Origin: Spartobacteria bacterium
GTDB taxonomy: Bacteria; Verrucomicrobiota; Verrucomicrobiae; Chthoniobacterales; UBA6821
NCBI GenBank assembly: GCA_003136515.1
Contig: PLEU01000131.1
Coordinates: forward strand, 6,165 to 11,588
DNA length: 5,424 nucleotides
Direction of reading: 5' to 3'
Part shown: positions 1 to 5,161 of the stretch, piece after piece
Layout of the letters: each line of letters starts with the position of its first letter
Position numbering within the stretch: the stretch's first letter is position 1
Notes under the pieces: model-generated
What the model was told of the DNA's origin: nothing
Seen by the model: only the letters and a program-made list of their open reading frames with translations
The model's database searches: none
Program-made: the position numbers and the translations under genes

Positions 1-557
1 TGTAACTGTCCAAGTGGAGAGCTGGCTTTACCCCACATGGCAAAAAAATAAATACCCGTAAATCCGCCGCCCCATAGAAAGCCAAATAGGCCTGCCTTTG
101 CATGTACAAGAGGAGTTGCTCCTTGTTGTTGAGCAGCAGGTAGGCCTGTAAGGACAAAATACATGACTCCGATCACCAGAAGATTTCCCAGATTGTAGAG
201 GGTGAATATAGGAAAGAGATCCCATGAACCTTTGAAGAGGCAATAAATGAGAAACCCCAGGTAATTAAAAAGGGTGCTGATGATGAATGGGAGTCCCAGC
301 GCCTCCCATCGCCAAATTCGGGCAAGTTCCTTTGGGCTGATCGGCAGGCTCAGTAAGGCACGTGCACAACCTCTTTGCAGATCTACAATCAGCATCAAAG
401 AGCCAAGAACGAAGATGAATGGGATATAGGAATGGTGTTGATTTGCTCGATCCAAGCATGCGACCCCCATGAAAAATAAACTCAGGGGGAGAACCAGTAC
501 CCACACCCACCAGCGGCGTATAAGATAATCGCGAATGATCAGTTTTGCTGGGTTCAT
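1..557 (-). CDS. ABC-2-type transporter permease subunit, C-terminus cut by window edge
   Basis: Probable membrane subunit of the ABC transporter whose ATPase is encoded just upstream. The frame stays open from the ATG at 557 to the window edge, giving 185 codons with no stop. The protein is strongly hydrophobic, with about five predicted membrane segments near residues 18-36, 46-60, 88-108, 118-138 and 155-175. A cytoplasmic-looking stretch around 61-85 includes LLSLPISPKELARIWRWE, and loops of the type LPIS-x-x-EL are common in ABC-2 permeases. The start is well fixed: its ATG overlaps the ATPase stop as ATGA, and AAGGAG (minus strand, 568-563) lies 5 bases upstream. The tight overlap implies coupled translation and a 1:1 complex in the cytoplasmic membrane. 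The substrate is unknown. In Bacillus subtilis a YtrA-regulated ABC operon responds to cell-wall antibiotics, but nothing here shows the same role. The family call rests on topology and context, because I recognise no specific permease. Confidence 0.8.
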   Translation of the reverse strand, partial: MNPAKLIIRDYLIRRWWVWVLVLPLSLFFMGVACLDRANQHHSYIPFIFVLGSLMLIVDLQRGCARALLSLPISPKELARIWRWEALGLPFIISTLFNYLGFLIYCLFKGSWDLFPIFTLYNLGNLLVIGVMYFVLTGLPAAQQQGATPLVHAKAGLFGFLWGGGFTGIYFFAMWGKASSPLGQL

Positions 558-1435
558 ACGAGCTCCTTTTCTCTTACCAGTGCCACAAAGAGATCCTCTA
601 GCGTCATCGGAGTGAGCGTCAGTTGACGCACTCCTCTACTCTGGAGCCATTCCGCAGTGCCTCTTTGACAATCGAGGAGTGCACGCCAGCGCTCCCCATC
701 TCTTTCTAGGAGAGTGAATCCCTCATGCTGTGGAATAGTCGTAACAAATTCTGTGAAGAATTCCGCAAGCCGGAATCGGTCCACGATCTCGTCAGTACGT
801 CCTTCCAGCAGTAACTTGCCCCGGTTGATGATTCCAATATGATCAGTAAAGCGCTCGATATCACCCAAACCATGGGATGAGATAAGGACAGTTCTTTCGC
901 CCCCCTCAACGGCTTTTAGGAGTTCGGAAAAGAGTTGCTGTTTGGAAATGGCATCGAGTCCTGTAGTTGGTTCATCCAAAATCAGTACTTTGGGGTGCCG
1001 AGAGAGAGCAAGGAGCAGACTCAACTTGGTGCGGGCACCGAAGGAGAGGGTGGCGATCTTGTCACCACTGGAAAGATGGAATTCCTTCATTAAGTGGGTG
1101 CAGTAGGCATCGTCCCAGTCGGGATAAAAGCCCCGTACAAAGCGGATGGCACGACCCACCTTCCCCCATAGGCTAAAGTTCAGTTCCGGACTGACATAGG
1201 CTGCCTGCCGTTTGATTTCAACAGATTGGCGCTGATGATCCAAACCAAGAACCTTGATGGTACCAGCATCGTTGAGTCCCAATCCAAAGATAAGGTCCAA
1301 TGCTGTGGTTTTGCCTGCGCCATTGGGGCCGATAAGGCCATAGATCGACCCCTTGGGCACGTTGAGATCGATCGGTCCTAGAGTGAATCGTGAATAGTTC
1401 TTGATGAGGTTTCTGATTTCAATCGCGTTGTTCAT
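554..1435 (-). CDS. ABC transporter ATP-binding protein, YtrB-like
   Basis: Cytoplasmic ATPase of an ABC-2-type exporter, 293 residues. Visible motifs are Walker A GPNGAGKT (36-43), signature LSFGARTK (130-137, a variant of LSGGQ), Walker B VLILDEP (150-156), D-loop GLDA (159-162) and the switch histidine H188 in ISSHG. The Q-loop position reads YVSPE (80-84), so the usual glutamine is absent; related families often carry glutamate here. An LS-x-G-x-x-TK signature is, from memory, also seen in YtrB-like proteins. A tail of about 80 residues ends in LTPMTLEDLFVALV, typical of ABC-2 ATPases. The gene starts 26 bases after the GntR-type regulator and overlaps the permease by 4 bases, which supports one operon. 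The Shine-Dalgarno site is weak (AAAGAAAT about 7 bases before the ATG). Catalytic residues look intact. The transported substrate cannot be inferred. Confidence 0.93.
   Translation of the reverse strand: MNNAIEIRNLIKNYSRFTLGPIDLNVPKGSIYGLIGPNGAGKTTALDLIFGLGLNDAGTIKVLGLDHQRQSVEIKRQAAYVSPELNFSLWGKVGRAIRFVRGFYPDWDDAYCTHLMKEFHLSSGDKIATLSFGARTKLSLLLALSRHPKVLILDEPTTGLDAISKQQLFSELLKAVEGGERTVLISSHGLGDIERFTDHIGIINRGKLLLEGRTDEIVDRFRLAEFFTEFVTTIPQHEGFTLLERDGERWRALLDCQRGTAEWLQSRGVRQLTLTPMTLEDLFVALVREKELV
563..568 (-). promoter_or_regulatory. Strong Shine-Dalgarno site of the permease gene
   Basis: AAGGAG on the minus strand, 5 bases before the ATG at 557. It lies inside the 3' end of the ATPase gene and fixes the permease start. 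It contrasts with the first genes of the units in this window, which lack such a site. Confidence 0.85.
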
Positions 1436-1461
1436 GGTTTTGATTTCTTTTGTTATCCGAA

Positions 1462-1866
1462 TTACTCAGGGGATTGTTTCAGTACATCACGGACGAGTTT
1501 AAGAATCTGTGTAGGGCTTAATCCCGCTTCTGCAGCCTCACGCGCCCCACTACGGAACATTTCCTGCGCGGCGCTCAGTTTTCCTTCACGGCTACGGTCG
1601 CCACCCTGCTCCGCCACGAAAGTTCCCAAACCTTGGCGTCGGTAAATGATGCCAGCGCGTTCCAGCTCCTCGTAGGCACGTTTGACAGTAATTACGCTGA
1701 CAAGCAGCTCTTCCGCAAGTTGACGGAATGAGGGGAGTGAATCACCAGGTTTGAGGCGTCCCTCGCTGATCTCGCGGTTCAGGCCATTAACGATCTGCTG
1801 ATAGAGAGTCCCCGGTATCGCCGGGGAGATTGGGCCGATGAACAACTTGGCGGGTTTGGAAGACAT
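1462..1866 (-). CDS. GntR-family transcriptional regulator, YtrA subfamily
   Basis: DNA-binding repressor, 134 residues, first gene of the ABC operon. A GntR winged helix spans about 18-86: LYQQIVNGLNREISEG (21-36), LKPGDSLPSFRQLAEELLVS (38-57), the recognition helix ITVKRAYEELERAGI (59-73) and the wing RRQGLGTFV (76-84). The C-terminal part is only about 50 residues and helical, too short for the FadR, HutC or MocR effector domains. This matches the YtrA subfamily, whose members usually regulate the ABC genes beside them. The ATG at 1866 is the only ATG-type start before the conserved domain, and no Shine-Dalgarno sequence precedes it. The large inverted repeat directly upstream is the obvious candidate for its own operator. 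What relieves repression is unknown. Confidence 0.93.
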   Translation of the reverse strand: MSSKPAKLFIGPISPAIPGTLYQQIVNGLNREISEGRLKPGDSLPSFRQLAEELLVSVITVKRAYEELERAGIIYRRQGLGTFVAEQGGDRSREGKLSAAQEMFRSGAREAAEAGLSPTQILKLVRDVLKQSPE

Positions 1867-1867
1867 T

Positions 1868-1910
1868 ATTGCTATGCTGTATATAGTATATAGATACAGT
1901 AGATAGCAAT
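1868..1910 (-). promoter_or_regulatory. Nested inverted repeat, likely GntR/YtrA autoregulatory operator with promoter
   Basis: Two exact inverted repeats are nested here. The outer pair is ATTGCTAT (1868-1875) with ATAGCAAT (1903-1910). The inner pair is CTGTAT (1877-1882) with ATACAG (1894-1899), around an AT-rich core TATATAGTATATA (1880-1892). The two pairs are centred one base apart. The site ends one base before the regulator's start codon. Minus-strand promoter boxes overlap it, for example TTGCTA (1909-1904), an 18-base spacer and TATATA (1885-1880); an alternative is TTCGAA (1927-1922), 16 bases, TATCTA (1905-1900). Operators of GntR proteins are palindromes overlapping the promoter, so autorepression is likely. 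The exact promoter is uncertain. Confidence 0.7.
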
Positions 1911-2060
1911 GGCTATTATCATTCGAACGCGAAATCCGAGAAATATTGAAGGGAGATTGTGGAGGAACCGCTGAAAAAACCCTTCATTCAGATGTCAGTC
2001 AGCCCAATGTGCATAGGGAATTATTTATCGGCTACCGCATGAATATCTTCATACCCCCCG

Positions 2061-2091
2061 GCTTCCCGGCCATTAAATTAGGCCGGAAAGC
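2061..2091 (-). terminator. GC-rich hairpin after the AHSA1 gene, possible terminator without U-tract
   Basis: An 11-bp stem (2061-2071 with 2081-2091) encloses a 9-base AT loop. The only imperfect pair (2065/2087) becomes a G-U wobble when the minus strand is transcribed, so the hairpin fits RNA from that strand best. It begins 16 bases beyond the stop at 2108. No T-run follows on either strand, so it is not a canonical intrinsic terminator. It may protect the 3' end or terminate with a factor. Confidence 0.45.
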
Positions 2092-2107
2092 AATTAGGTT
2101 ATACAAA

Positions 2108-2551
2108 TCAGGAATGTTTGCAAGGCGAGTCGATAGGTATACCGGTTTCGAGATACGACTTCAGGCTTGATAGCACCTTCGGCCAGCCTTGGGAGACCTT
2201 GCCTGCCATAACTGAGTCCGCCTTGAAGTTACCATGAAGCACGCTCAGGCGCACCAAGTCATCGAGAGGCTCGATGTCGAAGGTCAGCCGGGAACCGTCT
2301 GTTAGATCATCGGGATCGGCCCAAGTCAGCACCAGCCGCTTCGGCGGCAGGCTCTCCAGAACTTCACCCACCACATAGACATCCTCCTCGGAGTTTCCCA
2401 GATGCTGCCACTTCGATCCTGGTTTCCAGTCCGAGATGTTCGCATTGCCTCCCCAGTACTGACGGGTGAATTCAGGTGTTGTCAGCACCTCCCAGAGCTT
2501 CTCAGGTGTCGTGCGAATGTATGTCACATAAACGAATTCAGAATTTGCCAT
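2108..2551 (-). CDS. AHSA1/SRPBCC-fold protein
   Basis: Small cytoplasmic protein of 147 residues with the SRPBCC (START/Bet v1-like) fold, of the group related to the Hsp90 activator Aha1 C-terminal domain. Family marks are YIRTTPEKLWEVLTTPE (11-27), the QYWGG turn (31-35), DWKPGSKW (41-48), the strand VVGEVLESLPPKRLVLTW (60-77) and the C-terminal helix GWPKVLSSLKSYLETG (122-137). The fold forms a hydrophobic cavity, but bacterial members mostly have no known ligand. The gene lies 4 bases after the ArsR-type repressor and has AAAGGA 7 bases before its ATG, so it is co-transcribed and probably coupled. ArsR-AHSA1 pairs are a common bacterial arrangement and suggest control by the repressor. 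The length is normal and no truncation is seen. Confidence 0.9.
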   Translation of the reverse strand: MANSEFVYVTYIRTTPEKLWEVLTTPEFTRQYWGGNANISDWKPGSKWQHLGNSEEDVYVVGEVLESLPPKRLVLTWADPDDLTDGSRLTFDIEPLDDLVRLSVLHGNFKADSVMAGKVSQGWPKVLSSLKSYLETGIPIDSPCKHS

Positions 2552-2555
2552 AACA

Positions 2556-2873
2556 TTATCCTTTCTTTGGTTGTTCGAGTTTTGATTTGAGATCGCTCAA
2601 CGCTTGAAGGCGATGGCGTTCGTATTTGCTGATCCAGCGCTCGCTGATTTCATGTAGCGGAACCGGATTGAGGAAATGCATCTTCTCGCGTCCTCGCCAG
2701 ACGACGGAGACTAGGTTCGCTCTTTCGAGAATCACTAAGTGCTTTGTCACCGCCTGACGCGACATTCTCAAGTGAAGACAAAGTTCGCCGAGAGTCTGCC
2801 CGTTGCTCTTATGCAACTGATCCAGAAGCATTCTCCGGCTTTCATCTGCCAGCGCTTTGAAGATTACATCCAT
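2556..2873 (-). CDS. ArsR-family winged-helix transcriptional repressor
   Basis: DNA-binding repressor, 105 residues from the ATG at 2873. It begins MDVIFKALADESRRMLLDQL, the usual N-terminal helix of the family. The helix-turn-helix lies near 28-55 with recognition helix MSRQAVTKHLVILERANLV (37-55), followed by the wing VVWRGREKMHFLNP (57-70) and a charged helical tail. The metal-binding ELCVCDL motif is absent; only one cysteine (C32) remains, so this is not an arsenite sensor of the classic type. A longer frame with an ATG at 2906 adds 11 residues, but that ATG lies in the operator palindrome and overlaps the -35 box, so I prefer 2873. No Shine-Dalgarno sequence precedes either start. It probably represses itself and the AHSA1 gene. 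Confidence 0.9.
   Translation of the reverse strand: MDVIFKALADESRRMLLDQLHKSNGQTLGELCLHLRMSRQAVTKHLVILERANLVSVVWRGREKMHFLNPVPLHEISERWISKYERHRLQALSDLKSKLEQPKKG
2559..2564 (-). promoter_or_regulatory. Shine-Dalgarno site of the AHSA1 gene, inside arsR
   Basis: AAAGGA on the minus strand, 7 bases before the ATG at 2551. It overlaps the last codons of the ArsR-type gene (Lys-Lys-Gly), which suggests translational coupling of the pair. Confidence 0.75.
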
Positions 2874-2881
2874 CGATAGAG

Positions 2882-2911
2882 AAGATATGCAACCATATGG
2901 TTGCATGTCAA
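2882..2911 (-). promoter_or_regulatory. arsR promoter with a 20-bp palindromic operator between -35 and -10
   Basis: On the minus strand a perfect TTGACA (2911-2906) and TATCTT (2887-2882) are 18 bases apart. A perfect 20-bp palindrome with half-site ATGCAACCAT occupies 2887-2906, exactly between and touching the boxes. A dimer bound there would block RNA polymerase, as expected for ArsR-type autorepression. Transcription would start near 2875, within about 2 bases of the preferred start codon at 2873. Confidence 0.8.
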
Positions 2912-3214
2912 ACGGTGTTTTGAGATGAAGCTATTTTGTTCTTCAGTCTACGGGCATAACTTTAACTAGCGACCGGATGAACCATTTCTATTTCTCTAAA
3001 AAAAACTTGCGGAAAATTAGAGTTGATACTGATTGAAAGAAAGTAGACCCAGACAAGTTTCTCTGGGGAGACGGCATATGCCTCCGCTTGATAAAAATTT
3101 CTAACTAGTCCACCACCGAGTTCTGTAGAGGGGCTGGCGAATCGCGGGAATCTGCCTTCCAACTTCCAAATCTAGACACTACAGATCACCACTTCTACAC
3201 TGTATTGAGGGGAG
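2912..3214. other. Stretch with no convincing gene
   Basis: About 300 bases between the arsR promoter and the tRNA gene. It holds a short hairpin (CCCAGA 3048-3053 with TCTGGG 3062-3067, loop 8), a 10-bp palindrome GGCATATGCC (3073-3082) and a run of eight A at 2998-3005. On the minus strand, the direction of the tRNA, the hairpin is followed by a moderately T-rich stretch, so it could be a weak terminator about 150 bases past the tRNA. A 66-codon open frame (3162-2962, TTG start) has no Shine-Dalgarno site and no family I recognise. No second copy of the tRNA end, which would mark an integrated element, is visible. Confidence 0.5.
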
Positions 3215-3286
3215 TGGGTTGGCTGGGACTCGAACCCAGAACCAATACCTTAAAAGGGTACTGCTCTACCATTGAGCTACCAACCC
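3215..3286 (-). tRNA. tRNA-Lys (anticodon UUU)
   Basis: The minus strand folds as a complete 72-base cloverleaf. Acceptor arms GGGTTGG/CCAACCC pair perfectly. The D-arm is GCTC-AATGGTA-GAGC. The anticodon stem GTACC/GGTAT (one G-T pair) closes the loop CTTTTAA, giving anticodon TTT. The variable loop is TGGTT, and the T-arm CTGGG/CCCAG closes TTCGAGT. The discriminator base is A, normal for lysine. CCA is not encoded (the next bases are CTC), so it must be added after transcription. The gene begins 56 bases downstream of the peroxiredoxin stop on the same strand. No clear separate promoter is seen, so read-through from that gene is possible. Confidence 0.96.
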
Positions 3287-3292
3287 GGTAGC
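3276..3292 (-). repeat. Inverted repeat joining tRNA leader to tRNA 5' end
   Basis: On the minus strand GCTACC (3292-3287) lies directly before the tRNA and is complementary to GGTAGC (3281-3276) inside it, with the 5-base loop GGGTT. In the precursor this hairpin would compete with the acceptor and D-arm fold. The leader also repeats the acceptor 5' strand GGGTTGG at 3300-3294. Confidence 0.6.
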
Positions 3293-3342
3293 ACCAACCC
3301 CAGAGAACGTATTCCAAGGGATTGAGATGGGTGAAGAAAATG

Positions 3343-3861
3343 CTACTGCTTTTGCAGTGTGTCGAGGGCATTTTGCACTTCCTGTGCAGCACCACTTGTT
3401 TGAGCACTCAGTGAAGACCAAGCGAGCGAACCATCCTTGATGATAAAGGACTGTCTCTGGGTCACCCCGATCACTGGAATGAGCGGTACGTGGAAGGCCT
3501 CGGCCACCTTTCCTTCAGGGTCGGCAATCAGGGTAAATGGAAGCTTTCTATTCTCCTGAAATTTTTTCTGTGCCGCCACCGTATCCTTGCTCACCCCGAT
3601 AATCTGAAGCCCCTTGGCATGCAGCGACTCATAGGCATCCCGCAGAGAACAGGCTTCGGCGGTGCATCCTGGTGTCTCGGCCTTCGGGTAGAAATACACG
3701 AGGGTAATTCCCTTCTTATAAACATCGCCAAACACAACGGTCTGGCCATTCTGATCAATGGCAGTGATCTGGGGTGAAGCAGTGCCGATGGCGAGAGGAT
3801 CCGCGTGGGCTAAGATCGAAAATATATTCATTGCTACAAAGAGAAGCACAGGGAGTCTCAT
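3343..3861 (-). CDS. bcp: Exported peroxiredoxin, BCP/PrxQ family
   Basis: Thiol peroxidase that reduces hydrogen peroxide or organic hydroperoxides and is recycled by a thioredoxin-like partner; 172 residues from the ATG at 3861. The active-site stretch YFYPKAETPGCTAEACSLRD (56-75) holds the peroxidatic cysteine C66 in TPGC and a second cysteine C71 at the +5 spacing typical of PrxQ/BCP. The conserved arginine is R136 in QRQSFII. Residues 1-20 look like a signal peptide: R2, a hydrophobic core, then A18-H19-A20 before D21, a good signal peptidase I site without a lipobox. Most BCP proteins are cytoplasmic, so this copy probably acts in the cell envelope. A TTG one codon upstream could be the start, but promoter spacing favours the ATG. 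No Shine-Dalgarno sequence is present. It is divergent from the TPR gene and upstream of tRNA-Lys. Confidence 0.92.
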   Translation of the reverse strand: MRLPVLLFVAMNIFSILAHADPLAIGTASPQITAIDQNGQTVVFGDVYKKGITLVYFYPKAETPGCTAEACSLRDAYESLHAKGLQIIGVSKDTVAAQKKFQENRKLPFTLIADPEGKVAEAFHVPLIPVIGVTQRQSFIIKDGSLAWSSLSAQTSGAAQEVQNALDTLQKQ

Positions 3862-3867
3862 CAAACA

Positions 3868-3895
3868 TTTATACCACGTCGGAGCCCGATCGCAA
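3868..3895 (-). promoter_or_regulatory. Peroxiredoxin promoter, leaderless geometry
   Basis: Minus-strand TTGCGA (3895-3890), a 16-base spacer and TATAAA (3873-3868). The -10 box ends 6 bases before the ATG at 3861, so a start site 7 bases past the box would be the A of the start codon. Confidence 0.6.
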
Positions 3896-3939
3896 GTTGA
3901 GGGCAGAATTAATTAATGGTTCCCTAAAGTTTGAATCTT

Positions 3940-3969
3940 TTCCGGAATTAAAAAACCGGGCATTATTGT
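3940..3969 (+). promoter_or_regulatory. Promoter of the TPR-protein gene, leaderless geometry
   Basis: The -10-like box TATTGT (3964-3969) ends 6 bases before the GTG at 3976. The best -35 candidate is a weak TTCCGG (3940-3945) at an 18-base spacer. No Shine-Dalgarno sequence lies between the box and the start codon. Confidence 0.4.
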
Positions 3970-3975
3970 AACTCT

Positions 3976-5103
3976 GTGTTTTTCGTCAAAAAGCCTTTTC
4001 TTATTACTGTCGCCGCGATTGTTGTAGCATTGATTGTTACCCTGAGTGTCATTGTGCTGAGTGGTGGTCATCACAAGCCGCGCGATGCGCGGCTGGCTTC
4101 GCCGGCAATTCTGCTTCAGGAACTTGTAAAGTCAGGGGCTCCCGTCTTTATTTCGCCTGAATTTCTCCCTTTTGTCACCAAACAGAGACCTCTTTTTCCC
4201 ACTCTCTCAGAATCTACACAGGGATCCACGGATAAATCAGTCTTTTGGAGACTTAACCGTGAACACCACTACGGAAGTGTCCTGATCGCTCCAGGTACAA
4301 GCACACATTCCCTTGTCAGATCGCTTCTCGACTCACCTCTTTGGATTCTTTCAGATGTCTCCCCATGGGGTTACCGCTTCGACACGAGGCTTGAAAATAT
4401 CAACGAGTGGCAGTTGCCGAGTGAAAAGGACCTGCAAATTAACTGGCCACAAGCCGAAGATCGAACGCTCTTCCTCATTCTGACTGCAGACAATCTTGCC
4501 GCCATCGATCGCGACTCTGATGCGGAGAATCTTCTTGGATTTGCCTCTGAGACACACCGCTTCCCCTCGCTTCTGCTCAGCACTCAGGCCTCAATAGCGG
4601 CGTCACGAGGCCGTTGGGAGGATGCTCAGACACTCTCAATGAAATCACTAGACAAAGATCACTCAAACCTAGCCGCCCGGGAGATCCTTATCCGGGCACT
4701 CCTAGAGAACGGGCATGCCGATGAAGCCTTAGAGCAGGCCCACAAACTCATCAATCGCAACGGTGAGAACGAGACGACTCTCTTCCTTTTGGCGCGCACT
4801 GCCAATGCAGCCCATGCCCAGCAGGAAGAAATAGACGCTCTCAGCCTACTTGTGACTGTTGCAAAAAGGGATCATCAACCGGTAGGAGCTAGCCTCACCT
4901 ATCTCGGACAGGCGCTTGCAAAAAAAGGGGATCGGGGAGAAGCGCTACGCACCCTTCAGGAGGCGTATCTCGCTCCCGAACTTACGGAAGCCGAACGCAA
5001 GCTGATTCGTGACGTCATGGACCATCTGATGCAGGGAAACGAATCATCCAGCACCCTGCCCTCGTTGCCTGATAATCCTTCGCCAGTAAACACGAATCCC
5101 TGA
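3976..5103 (+). CDS. Membrane-anchored protein with TPR-like repeats, function unknown
   Basis: 375 residues from a GTG start. Residues 2-6 (FFVKK) precede one hydrophobic segment (about 7-29), then the soluble remainder begins GGHHKPRDAR; this looks like a single N-terminal membrane anchor, though topology is not settled by sequence. Residues about 40-180 contain Trp-rich and aromatic stretches (WILSDVSPWGYRF near 123-135) that I do not recognise. Residues about 197-334 form four helical-hairpin repeats of 33-35 residues with TPR-like patterns, for example AREILIRALLENGHADEALEQAHKLI (234-259) and LTYLGQALAKKGDRGEALRTLQEAY (307-331). The tail from about 355 is rich in Ser, Pro and Asn and looks disordered. 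TPR arrays usually bind other proteins, so an envelope scaffold or adaptor role is possible. No ATG lies near the N-terminus. It reads toward ilvD but probably has its own promoter. Confidence 0.85.
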   Translation: MFFVKKPFLITVAAIVVALIVTLSVIVLSGGHHKPRDARLASPAILLQELVKSGAPVFISPEFLPFVTKQRPLFPTLSESTQGSTDKSVFWRLNREHHYGSVLIAPGTSTHSLVRSLLDSPLWILSDVSPWGYRFDTRLENINEWQLPSEKDLQINWPQAEDRTLFLILTADNLAAIDRDSDAENLLGFASETHRFPSLLLSTQASIAASRGRWEDAQTLSMKSLDKDHSNLAAREILIRALLENGHADEALEQAHKLINRNGENETTLFLLARTANAAHAQQEEIDALSLLVTVAKRDHQPVGASLTYLGQALAKKGDRGEALRTLQEAYLAPELTEAERKLIRDVMDHLMQGNESSSTLPSLPDNPSPVNTNP

Positions 5104-5127
5104 TTGAGTAGAAATCATCCGGCATCC

Positions 5128-5155
5128 TTGTCTGGATGGTGATCTTTGCTAGCCT
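5128..5155 (+). promoter_or_regulatory. ilvD promoter, leaderless geometry
   Basis: TTGTCT (5128-5133), a 16-base spacer and TAGCCT (5150-5155). The -10 box ends 6 bases before the ATG at 5162, the same spacing as at the peroxiredoxin and TPR genes. No Shine-Dalgarno sequence is present, and no leader-peptide or riboswitch-like structure fits in the 58 bases after the TPR stop. Confidence 0.55.
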
Positions 5156-5161
5156 AAAACA

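Noticed and set aside
28..510. Two minus-strand open frames (243-28 and 510-265) as separate small proteins
   Set aside because: Both lie inside the continuous permease frame that starts at 557 with a strong Shine-Dalgarno site and encodes membrane helices. They are out-of-frame shadows.
1946..2170. Plus-strand 74-codon frame between the two minus-strand operons
   Set aside because: It runs through the 2061-2091 hairpin and into the AHSA1 gene antisense, has no convincing Shine-Dalgarno site and resembles no family.
2874..2906. Eleven extra N-terminal codons of arsR from the ATG at 2906
   Set aside because: These codons coincide with the operator palindrome and the -10 box, and family members normally begin at the MDVIFKALADESRR position.
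3215..3286. tRNA-Lys as an integration site of a genomic island
   Set aside because: No integrase gene and no second copy of the tRNA 3' end occur in the window.
3195..3407. Minus-strand 70-codon frame across the tRNA
   Set aside because: It is the translation of tRNA-Lys and its flanks and overlaps the peroxiredoxin 3' end.
3490..3971. Plus-strand frames opposite the peroxiredoxin gene
   Set aside because: They are antisense to a gene with clear catalytic motifs and show no domain or start signal of their own.
4351..4583. Minus-strand frames inside the TPR gene
   Set aside because: They are low-complexity, Ser/Arg-rich shadows of the plus-strand coding sequence.
5123..5138. CATCC-TTGTCT-GGATG inverted repeat as a terminator of the TPR gene
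   Set aside because: The stem is only 5 bp, no T-run follows, and it overlaps the proposed ilvD -35 box. An operator is possible but cannot be supported.
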